64,000 bases of DNA from Gammaproteobacteria bacterium (lineage in GTDB: Bacteria > Pseudomonadota > Gammaproteobacteria > Enterobacterales > Permianibacteraceae), in the NCBI GenBank assembly GCA_016182845.1, contig JACPFT010000010.1, positions 230,655 to 294,654 on the forward strand, in the 5' to 3' direction. Position 1 is the first letter of the stretch; each line of letters starts with the position of its first letter. Shown here one piece after another: positions 52,644 to 61,752 of the stretch. The notes under the pieces were generated by a model. It saw only the letters and a list, made by a program, of their open reading frames with translations, was not told the origin of the DNA and searched no databases. Position numbers and translations under genes: made by a program.

Positions 52644-52832
52644 CCGCCAAGACGCAAAGGCGCCAAGGGATGAGAGGATTTGTCCGCCCTGTCGATAACC
52701 GTCGTCCCCGCGTAGGCGGGGACCCAGGCAGTTGCAGTTGTCGCTGACTGGATACCCGCCTTCGCGGGTATGACGAGTTCTTATCCGAACCGTCTTACTC
52801 TTCCTTGGCGCCTTTGCGCCTTGGCGGTTAAT
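52640..52832. repeat. Inverted-repeat element with CCGCCAAGG arms, copy 2 (nested)
   Basis: Arms TTAACCGCCAAGACGCAAAG (52640-52659, extending to 52670) and its near reverse complement at 52801-52831 enclose a second repeat of another family, the GTCGTCCCCGCG pair (52701-52773). The glpD stop (TAA) is the first part of the left arm; the kinase starts 21 bp after the right arm. Same design as copy 1 at 2289-2468, but with a foreign repeat inserted between the arms. Confidence 0.8.
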
Positions 52833-52852
52833 CCCCTTCCAATGAGAACAAT

Positions 52853-54415
52853 ATGACCGACTCCGCCCCCCTCCTGCTCGCCATCGACAACGGCACCCAG
52901 TCCGTGCGCGCCCTGTTGTTCACGCCCGAGGGCGTGCTCGTGCACAAGGCCCAGGTGCCGCTGACCCCCTACCATTCCCCGGAGCCGGGCTGGGCGGAGA
53001 ACGATGCGGAGTATTACTGGGAGTCCCTGGCAGCAGCCTGCCGGAAGCTCTGGGACGAGAGCGGCGTGGACAAATCGCGGGTCCTGGGCCTGGCGGTCAC
53101 CACCCAGCGCGGCACGGTGATCAATGTCGATGCCGCCGGCCAGCCCCTGCGGCCGGCCATGGTCTGGCCGGACAAGCGCCGCACCGAGGGCCTGAAGCCG
53201 CCGGGCGGGCTCTGGGGCCTGGCCTTCCGCCTGGCCGGGGTCAGCGACACGGTGAAACATTTCCAGGCCGAGGCCGAGGCCTCCTGGCTGCGCACGCACC
53301 AGCCGGAGATCTGGGCCAAGACCCATAAATACCTGCTGCTCTCCGGCTGGCTCAACTACCGGCTGACCGGGGAGTTCGTCGACTCCAGCGCCTCGCAAGT
53401 GGGCTACCTGCCCTTCGACTTCAAGAAGAAGACCTGGCCGGGGAGCCGGGACTGGCGCTGGGGCATGCTGGATCTGCACCCGGAGCAGATGCCCGAGCTA
53501 TTCGCCCCCGGCACGCAGCTGGGCGTGGTCAGCGCCCAAGCCAGTACCCAGACCGGCATTCCGGCCGGCCTGCCGGTCTTCGCCGGCGCCGCCGACAAGG
53601 CCTGCGAGGTCCTGGGCTCCGGCTGCCTGGAGCCCCAGGTCGGCTGTTTGTCCTTCGGCACCACCGCCACCATCAATGTCAGCTCCCGCCGTTACGTGGA
53701 ACCCGTGCCCTTCCTGCCGCCCTACCCGGCCGCCGCGCCGGAGCACTACGCGGTCGAGTGGCAGCTCTATCGCGGCTTCTGGATGGTGTCCTGGTTCAAG
53801 GAGCAGTTCGGCCTGCGCGAGCAGCAGCTGGCCGCCGACATGGGCGTGGCGCCCGAGGCCTTGTTCGACGAGCTGGTCAACTCGGTGCCGCCGGGCTCGC
53901 AAGGCCTGATGCTCCAGCCCTATTGGACGCCGGGGGTGCGCGAGCCGGGTCCGGAGGGCAAGGGCGCCATCATCGGCTTCGGCGACGTGCATGGCCGCGC
54001 CCATGTCTACCGCGCCATCCTCGAAGGCCTGGCCTACGGCCTGCGCGATGGCAAGGAGCGCATCGAGAAACGTACCGGCGTGGCCATCACCGAGCTGCGC
54101 GTCTCCGGCGGCGGCTCCCAGTCCGATGCCGCCATGCAGCTCACCGCCGACATTTTCGGCCTGCCCGCCGCGCGGCCCGAAACCCACGAGACCTCGGGCC
54201 TGGGCGCCGCCATGGACGTGGCCGTGGGCCTGGGATTGCATCGCGACTTCGCCAGCGCCCTCGCCGCCATGACCCGCATCGGTCGAGTCTTCGATCCAGA
54301 GCCCCAGACCCATGCCCTGTACGACCAGCTCTACACCCGGGTCTACCGCAAGATGTACGAGCGCATGCGCCCGCTCTACCAGGCCATACGGGAGATCACC
54401 GGTTATCCGGCCTGA
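52853..54415 (+). CDS. FGGY-family carbohydrate kinase
   Basis: A 520-residue kinase: [15 protein letters not shown] near residue 10, [23 protein letters not shown], then [10 protein letters not shown], and the C-terminal ATPase motif [20 protein letters not shown] with [13 protein letters not shown]. The family includes glycerol, xylulose and ribulose kinases. Context with a GlpD and an AGPS-like enzyme favours a glycerol- or dihydroxyacetone-like substrate, but the sequence differs from GlpK, so the substrate is left open. Confidence 0.87.
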   Translation: MTDSAPLLLAIDNGTQSVRALLFTPEGVLVHKAQVPLTPYHSPEPGWAENDAEYYWESLAAACRKLWDESGVDKSRVLGLAVTTQRGTVINVDAAGQPLRPAMVWPDKRRTEGLKPPGGLWGLAFRLAGVSDTVKHFQAEAEASWLRTHQPEIWAKTHKYLLLSGWLNYRLTGEFVDSSASQVGYLPFDFKKKTWPGSRDWRWGMLDLHPEQMPELFAPGTQLGVVSAQASTQTGIPAGLPVFAGAADKACEVLGSGCLEPQVGCLSFGTTATINVSSRRYVEPVPFLPPYPAAAPEHYAVEWQLYRGFWMVSWFKEQFGLREQQLAADMGVAPEALFDELVNSVPPGSQGLMLQPYWTPGVREPGPEGKGAIIGFGDVHGRAHVYRAILEGLAYGLRDGKERIEKRTGVAITELRVSGGGSQSDAAMQLTADIFGLPAARPETHETSGLGAAMDVAVGLGLHRDFASALAAMTRIGRVFDPEPQTHALYDQLYTRVYRKMYERMRPLYQAIREITGYPA

Positions 54416-54532
54416 ACTTTGACCCTGGCGCGAGCTTTCGCCATAGTTAGATCGGCGCCCCTCCAGCCCCGTGGCCGCCTCGCCGCTCCCCACCCCGACG
54501 GCAATCCCGACCCCGAGCGCCAGGAGATCGCC

Positions 54533-55231
54533 ATGAGCACGGCCGAGCACAAGCTCCTCTACCGCTTCCGTTTCCAGGACGGCAGCGAGTACCAGCACGC
54601 GGTGTGCCTGGCGGCGGACAGCCAGTTGGATATCAGCCCCCTGCCGGAAGTCCTGCCCGAGTGGACGGCCCTGGATTGGGGGCAGTGCAGCCATTGCCCC
54701 TTGACGGTGGAGGAGCATCCCCATTGCCCCTTCGCCGCCCGCCTGGCGCCGGTGCTGGCCGCCTTCGCCACCACCCAGTCCTTCGACACGGTGCAGCTCG
54801 ACGTGGACGACGGCATCCGCCGGCTGTCCCAGGAAACCACGGCGCAGCGGGCGGTGGGCTCCCTCTTGGGCCTGGTCTGCGCCACCAGCGGCTGCCCCTA
54901 TGGCGAACCGTTCCGGCCCCTGGCGCGTTTCCACCTGCCGCTCGCCAGCGCCGAGGAAACCCTGTTCCGCGTCGTTGGCGCCCACTTGATCCGGCAGCTG
55001 CTGCAACACGGCATGGCCTGCGAGGCCGACTTGAGCGATCTGGGCGAGATCTACCAGGCCATACACGGCGTCAACGTGGGCATGGCCAAGCGCCTGCGCG
55101 CCGCCGCCACCACCGACGCCGCCGTCAATGCCATCGTGATCCTGGATATGCTGGCCGGCTACGTGCCCGCCAGCGTGGAAAGCGCCCTGCAGGAATTGCG
55201 CGAGCTGTTCCTGCCCGCCCAGCCCGCGTAG
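54533..55231 (+). CDS. Conserved cysteine-rich protein, function unknown
   Basis: A 232-residue protein with no signal peptide. Two cysteine/histidine clusters stand out: CSHCPLTVEEHPHC (Cys52, Cys55, His62, His64, Cys65) and CATSGCPYGE (Cys116, Cys121), which could bind zinc or an iron-sulfur cluster. I do not recognise the family. CAGGAGA lies 5-6 nt before the ATG. It follows the FGGY kinase in the same direction, 117 bp apart. The TAG stop is the beginning of the REP repeat that follows. Confidence 0.72.
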   Translation: MSTAEHKLLYRFRFQDGSEYQHAVCLAADSQLDISPLPEVLPEWTALDWGQCSHCPLTVEEHPHCPFAARLAPVLAAFATTQSFDTVQLDVDDGIRRLSQETTAQRAVGSLLGLVCATSGCPYGEPFRPLARFHLPLASAEETLFRVVGAHLIRQLLQHGMACEADLSDLGEIYQAIHGVNVGMAKRLRAAATTDAAVNAIVILDMLAGYVPASVESALQELRELFLPAQPA

Positions 55232-55233
55232 GT

Positions 55234-55341
55234 CCGGCTTCAGCCGGACACTCGCGACACGCCCCGGCTTCAGCCGGACACTCATGACACGCCCCGGCTT
55301 CAGCCGGACACCGCCCCTGTCCCGCTGAAGCGGGACCTACG
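55234..55341. repeat. Three 30-bp tandem repeats plus an inverted REP arm
   Basis: Units starting at 55234, 55264 and 55294 repeat CCGGCTTCAGCCGGACACTC followed by a variable GCGACACGCC or ATGACACGCC (the last unit is truncated). An inverted arm GTCCCGCTGAAGCGGGACCT follows at 55320-55339. Each unit contains a short hairpin CCGGCTTCAGCCGG. Related to the GTAGGTCC REP family at 44643. Confidence 0.85.
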
Positions 55342-55362
55342 GGGACCCGCTTCGCCCGATTC

Positions 55363-57813
55363 CTAGCGCCGCAGTCCCCGCGCCAGTGCCGCCAGGCCCA
55401 ACAGACCGAAGCCGAAGGCACCGCCGCCTCCGCCACCGCCGGAACTGGCCGGGGGCGTCGGTGCCACGTCGTTGCTGGTCACGGTCACCGCCAGGCTGGC
55501 CGTGCCCAGGGCCGCATCGCCCGTGGGCGCGGAGAGGGCGATGCTAAAGCTCTCGTTGCCTTCCACCACCGCGTCGTCGAGCAGGCTCACGCTGAAGCTC
55601 TTCTCGCCGGACTCGCCGGCGGCCCAAGCAAGGGTCCCGCTGGCCGCCGCGTAGTCGCTGCCGGCCTGGGCCGTGCCATTGGCGGTGGCATAGTTCACGC
55701 CGACCGCGCCGTCGCTGCCGCCGCTGCGCGCCACGCGCACGGTCAGCGTGCCGGCGGTTTCCGAGACCTCGGCCGAACTGACCGTGAAGCCCAGGCTGCC
55801 GTGATTGCCCGGCGCCTGATCCTCGCTGCTCAGCCTCACCGTGGCCGTGGCGGTTCCCAGGGTCGCGCCGCCGGCCGCTTCGCTCAGGGCGATGGAGAAC
55901 TGCTCCTCGGCCTCCACATCAGCGTCGTTGATCAGCGGTACGCTGAGGGTCTTGCCGCTGGCATCGCCATCGGCCCAGCTGAGCGTACCGCTGACCGCCG
56001 TGTAATCGCTGCCGGCCTTGGCCGTCCCGTCCTGGCTCGCGTATTTCAGGCTCACCGCCCCCAGGCTGCCGCCCGTGCGCACCACCTTCAGGTTCACCGT
56101 GCTGGAGGTTTCCTGCACGCTCACCTCGGCGAGCTCGAAGCCCAGGGCGCCGGCCGATTGCGGCGCGATCATGCTGTTGTCCTTGAGCATGTACAGGCCG
56201 TTCTCGATGTCGGCGATGAGAATGGTGCCGCTGGGCAGGAAGGGATAGACGCCCCAGGCGCCGTTGAACCGCGCCGAGTTTTCCGCCGGAACCGGGAAAG
56301 TGTCGAAGAAGCCGGCCTCGCGCGGCTGGCGCGGGTTGCCGATGTCCAGGACGGTCAGGCCGCGCCGGTAATTGGACATGTAGTACTTGTCGCCGACGGT
56401 GTAGCCATTGTGATCGATGGCCTTGGTGGTTCCGGTCCAGCGGCCGATGATCTTCGGCGCCCGCAGATCACGGATGTCGAGGATGCGGATATTGGAATTG
56501 AGGCCGAAGCGCTGCTCGTCCAGCTCGTCCTGGATGTAGAGATAGCTCTTGGTCTTGTCGTACCAGCCGGAATGGGTGAAACCGCGCTGATCATAGGGTG
56601 TGGAGCTCAGCTTCTGGGGATGGGCCTTGTCGGTCATGTCCCAGATATCGACCGTGTTCTCGTTGTAGTCGAAGACGATTTCGCAGGGATTGTGACCGAC
56701 GGCGCACTGGCTCGTGCGCTCGTCGGTGATCACCATGGAAGTGGCGTCGTGCACATAACCGGTGCCGATCGGCGGGGTCATGACCAGGGCCGGCGCCACG
56801 GGGTTGGCGAGATCGTAGGCGCGCAAGGCGCCGGACAACAGATCCGAGCCCTCCACGTACAGATAGGCCTGCTGGCCGTTGAGGGCCGTGTTGGTGCCGT
56901 AATCGACATTGCCGACATAGACCGTGTGGGAGCGGCCGAAGTCGCTGATGGCGCCGGCCAGGCTGACCCGGTTGGGTAGCTCGGTCAGATCCAGGATCTG
57001 CATGCCCGAGCCGGCGGCCTCGGTGGAGATATAGGCATAGGCCTTGTAGCGCGCGCCGTCCTTGACCTGGTAGACCTTGACCTCGCGCCACATGGAATTG
57101 TTGCCAGGCACGGAGCCCACCACGCGCGGCGCCGTGGGCGTGCTCAGATCGACGACCACGGTGCCGCTGTCCAGGCCGATGACGGCGTACTCCTTGCCGT
57201 CGTTGAGATCCTTGAAACCCCAGAGATTGCTGGCGCTGGTCGCTCCGGCCATCAGCTCGTTCAAGGGTAGGTGGCTCAAGAGCTCCACCTGGTTGCAGTC
57301 GTAAACGCCGGCCTTGCCGTTGACACAGGGCTTGGGGCCTTCGGCGCCTTGGCTAATGGACTGCTGCAGGGCCAACATCTTGGCCTGGCGCTCGGGCAGG
57401 GCCTTGGGCCAGCCCTTGGCGTCCTGCATCAGGCTCAAGCCGTGCTTGGCCAGGGCCTCTCGGTAATCGGCGGGCACGCCCCAGACGCGGGTCTCGTGTT
57501 TCTGCACGTCGCGCACGCGGAACTGCGTGTCCTTCGCATAACCGCCCTCGATGCGCGCCCGGTCGGCGAGCAGGAAGAAGATCTCGTCGCCCTTGAGCTC
57601 GTATGTGCCCTCGGCCACGAAGACCTTCTCGCCCTTGCCGGTCTTGCCCAGGGCATAGCCCAGGCTCGCGCAGGGCGCGGTGGCCGTGCACTCGCCTAGG
57701 TCCTTGCCGTTTTCCGCCACGTGACGGGTGGGGTGGGCGCCGCTGTGGGCGAAGGCCAGGCCGGAGGCCAGGAGGGACAAGGGGAAAGCGGCCAGGGACA
57801 GGGTTCTGCGCAT
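55363..57813 (-). CDS. Secreted LVIVD/choice-of-anchor-B protein with Calx-beta domains and GlyGly-CTERM
   Basis: An 816-residue protein: signal peptide (LSLAAFPLSLLASGLAFAHS), a 150-residue N-terminal region with a CTATAPC motif, then a propeller-like LVIVD region (LWGFKDLNDGKEYAVIGLDS, ILDIRDLRAPKIIGRWTG, LTVLDIGNPRQPREAGFF) typical of choice-of-anchor-B proteins. Two Calx-beta repeats follow (TAKAGSDYTAVSGTLSWADG and TAQAGSDYAAASGTLAWAAG), then a Pro/Ser/Gly linker, GGGGGGG, a hydrophobic helix (AFGFGLLGLAALA) and RGLRR: a GlyGly-CTERM tail. Likely surface-exposed or released adhesin-type protein. Calx-beta repeats can bind calcium. Confidence 0.86.
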   Translation of the reverse strand: MRRTLSLAAFPLSLLASGLAFAHSGAHPTRHVAENGKDLGECTATAPCASLGYALGKTGKGEKVFVAEGTYELKGDEIFFLLADRARIEGGYAKDTQFRVRDVQKHETRVWGVPADYREALAKHGLSLMQDAKGWPKALPERQAKMLALQQSISQGAEGPKPCVNGKAGVYDCNQVELLSHLPLNELMAGATSASNLWGFKDLNDGKEYAVIGLDSGTVVVDLSTPTAPRVVGSVPGNNSMWREVKVYQVKDGARYKAYAYISTEAAGSGMQILDLTELPNRVSLAGAISDFGRSHTVYVGNVDYGTNTALNGQQAYLYVEGSDLLSGALRAYDLANPVAPALVMTPPIGTGYVHDATSMVITDERTSQCAVGHNPCEIVFDYNENTVDIWDMTDKAHPQKLSSTPYDQRGFTHSGWYDKTKSYLYIQDELDEQRFGLNSNIRILDIRDLRAPKIIGRWTGTTKAIDHNGYTVGDKYYMSNYRRGLTVLDIGNPRQPREAGFFDTFPVPAENSARFNGAWGVYPFLPSGTILIADIENGLYMLKDNSMIAPQSAGALGFELAEVSVQETSSTVNLKVVRTGGSLGAVSLKYASQDGTAKAGSDYTAVSGTLSWADGDASGKTLSVPLINDADVEAEEQFSIALSEAAGGATLGTATATVRLSSEDQAPGNHGSLGFTVSSAEVSETAGTLTVRVARSGGSDGAVGVNYATANGTAQAGSDYAAASGTLAWAAGESGEKSFSVSLLDDAVVEGNESFSIALSAPTGDAALGTASLAVTVTSNDVAPTPPASSGGGGGGGAFGFGLLGLAALARGLRR

Positions 57814-57979
57814 GATGCACCGATGCGGCGAGGAAAGGGTCTACGAAACTAACTCTAGTTCCGCTCCGGGGCAATGCGATTTTTGTATCCGCCGGATACA
57901 TGAGGGATACAATTTTGCACTAGGCGGCGCGCGGCCTTGCCCTCAGAATCCGGGCACCCGTCACGCAATGGAGCACCCC

Positions 57980-60088
57980 ATGCGCCGCCTATCCTTAGTG
58001 CTATCCCTGTTATTTCCCGGAGCGTTAATGGCAATCCCCGCCGCCCCCGTCACCCCCAAGAAGGAGCACACGGTCAGCGCGCCGGCCGGTGCCCGCCAGG
58101 ATCCCTATTACTGGCTGCGCGACGACAGCCGCAGCCAGCCGGAGATCCTCGCCCAGCTGCAGAAGGAGCGCGATTATTTCGACGCGGTGAGCGCCGGCTA
58201 CGCCCCGCTCACCCAGGCGCTGACCCAGGAAGTCATCGCCCGCGTCAAACAGGACGACAGCACCGTCCCCTACAAGGACCGCGATTACCGCTACTCGGCC
58301 CGCTACGCCGAAGGCCAGGAATACCCGATCTATGTACGCACGCCGGTGGCCGGCGGCGCCGAGCAGCTGCTGATCGATGGCAATATCGAGGCCAAGGGCA
58401 AGGCCTACTACAAGCTGAGCCAATACGCGGTCAGCCCGGATCAGCAGCTGCTGGCCTACACCGAAGACAGCATGGGCCGCTTCCAAAACACGCTGCGCGT
58501 CCGCGATCTGCGCAGCGGGAAAAACCTGCCCGACGCGATCCCCGGCCTGTCCGGCGAAGTGGTCTGGGCCAAGGACAGCCGCAGCCTGTTCTATGTCGAA
58601 AACGATCCCAAAACCCTGCTCTCCGTGCGCGTCAAGCGCCATGTCCTCGGCTCCGATCCGCAGACCGACCCGCTCGTTTACGAGGAAAAGGACCACAGTT
58701 TCTATCTGGGGCTGGGACAAACCGGCGACGAGCGCTACATCCTGCTCAACCTGGACAGCACCATCACCGGCGAGGTCCTGGTCATAGCCGCCGACCACCC
58801 GGAACAAAAGCCGAAGACCCTGGGCGGACGAAAGACCGGTATCCAATACGACGCCGACCATATTGCCGGCCGCTTCGTCATCCGCACCGACTGGAATGCG
58901 CCCAATTACCGGGTGATGAGCGTCGCCGACGAGCAGATCGGCAAGCGCGAGGCCTGGACCGATCTGGTCGCCCACGACAAGGCGCGCTTCATCGAGGCCT
59001 TCGCCCTGTTCAAGAATTTCCTGGTCATCGAGGAACGCGCCGAGGCCTTGCTGCGCCTGCGCGCCATTCCCTGGGACCAGCCGGAAAAGTCCATGCTCAT
59101 CGCCTCCGACGAGCCGGCCTATACCGCCAGCCTGGATGAGAATGCCGAGCAAGACACCGATACCCTGCGCTACAGCTACAGCTCCCTGACCACGCCCAAC
59201 AGCGTCTACGACGTGGACATGGGGACCGGCAAGCGCCAGCTGCTCAAGGAACAGCCGGTACTCGGCGGCTTCGACAAGACCAATTACCGGACCGAACGCC
59301 TCTGGGCCACGGCCAGCGACGGCACCAAGATCCCCGTGTCCCTGGTTTACCGCAAGGGCTTCAAGAAGGACGGCAAGGCGCCGCTCTACCAGTACGCCTA
59401 CGGCTCCTACGGGATTTCCATGGATGCCTATTTCCGCGGCACCGTGCTGAGCCTCCTGGATCGCGGCTTCGTGTTCGCCATCGCCCATATCCGCGGCGGC
59501 CAGGAAATGGGCCGGCAGTGGTACGAGGACGGCAAGCTGCTCAAGAAGAAAAACAGCTTCACCGATTTCATCGCCGTGACCGATTTCCTGGTCGCCGAGC
59601 ACTACGCCGCCAAGGACAAGGTCTTCGCCGCCGGCGGCAGCGCCGGCGGTCTCCTGGTCGGCGCCGTGGCCAATATGGCCGGCGAAAAATACCGGGGCCT
59701 CATCGCCCATGTGCCCTTCGTCGACATCGTCACCACCATGCTGGACGAGAGCATTCCGCTCACCACCAACGAATTCGACGAATGGGGAAATCCCCAGCAG
59801 AAGAAATTCTACGAGTACATGCTCAGCTATTCGCCTTACGACAATGTGGCGAAAAAGCCCTACCCAGCCATGCTGATCACGACCGGCCTGCACGATTCCC
59901 AGGTCCAGTATTTCGAACCGGCGAAATGGGTGGCCCGCCTGCGCGAGCTGAAGACGGACCAGAATCCGCTTTTGTTCAAGATCAACCTGGAAGCCGGCCA
60001 CGGCGGCAAATCCGGGCGCTTCCAGCGCCTGGAAGAAGCGGCGGAGGAGTACGCGTTTATTTTGCATACCCTGGGGATGGAACACTGA
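57980..60088 (+). CDS. ptrB: Oligopeptidase B (prolyl oligopeptidase family S9A)
   Basis: A 702-residue serine peptidase that cleaves peptides after Lys or Arg. The N-terminus has a signal-like segment (LSLVLSLLFPGALMAIPA), suggesting a periplasmic form. Residues 40-400 form the propeller (QDPYYWLRDDSRSQPEILAQ), and the catalytic domain holds Ser554 in GGSAGGLLVG, then VPFVDIVTTMLDESIPLTTN (oligopeptidase B signature) and His in EAGHGGKSGR. GGAG lies 6 nt before ATG 57980, favouring it over ATG 57968. Confidence 0.92.
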   Translation: MRRLSLVLSLLFPGALMAIPAAPVTPKKEHTVSAPAGARQDPYYWLRDDSRSQPEILAQLQKERDYFDAVSAGYAPLTQALTQEVIARVKQDDSTVPYKDRDYRYSARYAEGQEYPIYVRTPVAGGAEQLLIDGNIEAKGKAYYKLSQYAVSPDQQLLAYTEDSMGRFQNTLRVRDLRSGKNLPDAIPGLSGEVVWAKDSRSLFYVENDPKTLLSVRVKRHVLGSDPQTDPLVYEEKDHSFYLGLGQTGDERYILLNLDSTITGEVLVIAADHPEQKPKTLGGRKTGIQYDADHIAGRFVIRTDWNAPNYRVMSVADEQIGKREAWTDLVAHDKARFIEAFALFKNFLVIEERAEALLRLRAIPWDQPEKSMLIASDEPAYTASLDENAEQDTDTLRYSYSSLTTPNSVYDVDMGTGKRQLLKEQPVLGGFDKTNYRTERLWATASDGTKIPVSLVYRKGFKKDGKAPLYQYAYGSYGISMDAYFRGTVLSLLDRGFVFAIAHIRGGQEMGRQWYEDGKLLKKKNSFTDFIAVTDFLVAEHYAAKDKVFAAGGSAGGLLVGAVANMAGEKYRGLIAHVPFVDIVTTMLDESIPLTTNEFDEWGNPQQKKFYEYMLSYSPYDNVAKKPYPAMLITTGLHDSQVQYFEPAKWVARLRELKTDQNPLLFKINLEAGHGGKSGRFQRLEEAAEEYAFILHTLGMEH

Positions 60089-60159
60089 GGCGGTTTTCCA
60101 CTCCGACTTCACCGTCCCAGTCGGAGCCTATGGAACGCCACGGAGAGTTGGTTGCCCTT

Positions 60160-60541
60160 GCACGGCCGGGTCTCGGCCCGGCGGCCGCCCTACTTTCTTT
60201 GCTTGTGCAAAGAAAGTAGGCAAAGAAAGCACACCCCGAGGCTTGCCGGCTTCGCCGGTTCCCTGCGCGTCTCGGTCAAACCGGGGGTCTGGCCAGGAGG
60301 ACATCCCTGTCCCCGGGCCAGACGCGCGACATCCATGTCGCGCCCCTTCTCGGGCTATTCCCGGTTTGCCCTGCGATGCTCGGCAGCGCCTAGGGGCCTT
60401 CAAGAGGGAATCCGCGAAAGCGGATTCGCGAAGAGGCGCGCTACGCGCCGATCCAATCCCCTCCCCCTTGATGGGGGAGGGTTAGGGAGAGGGTGCTCCC
60501 CCGGGTGCCCTACGCGGCGCCGGGGCGAGGCCCGGCCGTGC
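60160..60541. repeat. Large mosaic repeat element B with terminal inverted repeats
   Basis: The gap 60089-60569 has no gene. The element is bounded by GCACGGCCGGGTCTCGGCCC (60160-60179) and its near reverse complement at 60521-60541. Inside are the perfect stem CCTACTTTCTTTGC/GCAAAGAAAGTAGG (60188-60219), a shared CTTGCCGGCTTCGCCGGTTC block, and CCCTCCCCC hairpins. It is about 380 bp; element A (8172-8632) has matching ends and shared internal blocks but a different middle. Confidence 0.75.
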
Positions 60542-60569
60542 GGCGAAATCGACAACTTCGACGGACAGG

Positions 60570-61751
60570 CTAGAACGCCCCAACCCCCATCGCCCCCTCC
60601 GCCAACTCAGACTTCATCCCCGCCACCCGGTCCACCAGCTTCAGGCCCAGGTTTCTTACCGCCACCAGGGGGCCGAAATCATTGGCGAAGAGCCTGGCCA
60701 AACCGTCCGTGGCGGCGATGGTGCGCGCCTGATCCGCCGTGCGGCGGCGCCGGTAGTCCAGGAGCAGGGACAGCTCGCCGATATCGCGGTCCTGTTGCAG
60801 CGCCTCGCGCAGCACCGAGGCCAGGCAAGCCACGTCGCGCAGGGACAGGTTGAAGCCCTGGCCGGCGATGGGGTGCAGGGTGTGGGCGGCATTGCCCAGG
60901 ACCACCAGGCGCGGGCGCACCTGCTCCTCGACCTCTTTCAGCGCCAGGGGATAGGCCTGGCGCTCGCCCGCCTTCAGAAAACGGCCCATCCGCCAGCCGA
61001 AACGTTCCTGCAGGCGCGACAGGAAGGCGGTCTCGTCCAGGGCCAGATGCTCATCCACCTGCTCCGGGCGCAGGGTCCACACCAGGCTCATGCGCCCCTG
61101 GCTCATGGGCAGCAGGGCCAGGGGGCCGGTATCGGTGAAGCGCTCGTAGGCCCAGCCCTGGTGGGGCTTGGCCGTGGTGACATTGGCGATCAGGGCCGAC
61201 TGGCGGTAATCGTTCCTGCGCTGATGCAAACCCAAGCGCCGGGGCAGCGCCGAGCCGCCGCCGTCGGCCAGGACCACCAGGCGCGCCGCGAGACGGCGGC
61301 CGTCGGAGAGGCCCAGCTCGGCGCGCTCGGCGCCGAAGCTCAGGGTCTCGACTCGCGCCGGGCACAGCAGCTCCAAGCCGGTCAGCTTTTGCAGGGCGCC
61401 GAACACCACCCGGCCCAGGTCGCGCATCTCCATGACCTGGCCCAGGGCCTCCACGCCCTCTTCCTCGGCATGCAGGCGCGCCATGCCGCAATGGCCCCGA
61501 TCGGAGACGTGGATATGGCGTATAGGGGTGGCGTAGGGCGCCAGGGCCGGCCACAGGCCCAAGCCGTCGTAGATGCGCCGCGAGCCCTCGGCCAGGGCCA
61601 GGACACGGGCATCGAAATGGGCCGGGCTGTCCAGTTTGGGGGCAACCGCCTCGATGACGGCGATGCGCAAACCGCAACCCTGGAGGGCCAGTCCCAGACT
61701 GGCGCCGGTCAGTCCGCCACCGACGATGGCGATATCAACGACCGAGTCCAT
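60570..61751 (-). CDS. ubiH: 2-octaprenyl-6-methoxyphenol hydroxylase UbiH
   Basis: An FAD monooxygenase of the UbiH/UbiF/VisC family acting in ubiquinone ring hydroxylation. The 393-residue protein has the dinucleotide motif IVGGGLTGASLGLALQGCG at its start, the DG motif region LVVLADGGGSALPRRLGL, and the ribityl motif GNAAHTLHPIAGQGFNLSLRD. The start at 61751 (MDSVVDIAI) is 1 bp after the pepP stop with GTGGAG upstream. The ygfB-pepP-ubiH order matches E. coli, which supports UbiH over the related hydroxylases. Confidence 0.92.
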   Translation of the reverse strand: MDSVVDIAIVGGGLTGASLGLALQGCGLRIAVIEAVAPKLDSPAHFDARVLALAEGSRRIYDGLGLWPALAPYATPIRHIHVSDRGHCGMARLHAEEEGVEALGQVMEMRDLGRVVFGALQKLTGLELLCPARVETLSFGAERAELGLSDGRRLAARLVVLADGGGSALPRRLGLHQRRNDYRQSALIANVTTAKPHQGWAYERFTDTGPLALLPMSQGRMSLVWTLRPEQVDEHLALDETAFLSRLQERFGWRMGRFLKAGERQAYPLALKEVEEQVRPRLVVLGNAAHTLHPIAGQGFNLSLRDVACLASVLREALQQDRDIGELSLLLDYRRRRTADQARTIAATDGLARLFANDFGPLVAVRNLGLKLVDRVAGMKSELAEGAMGVGAF

Positions 61752-61752
61752 A

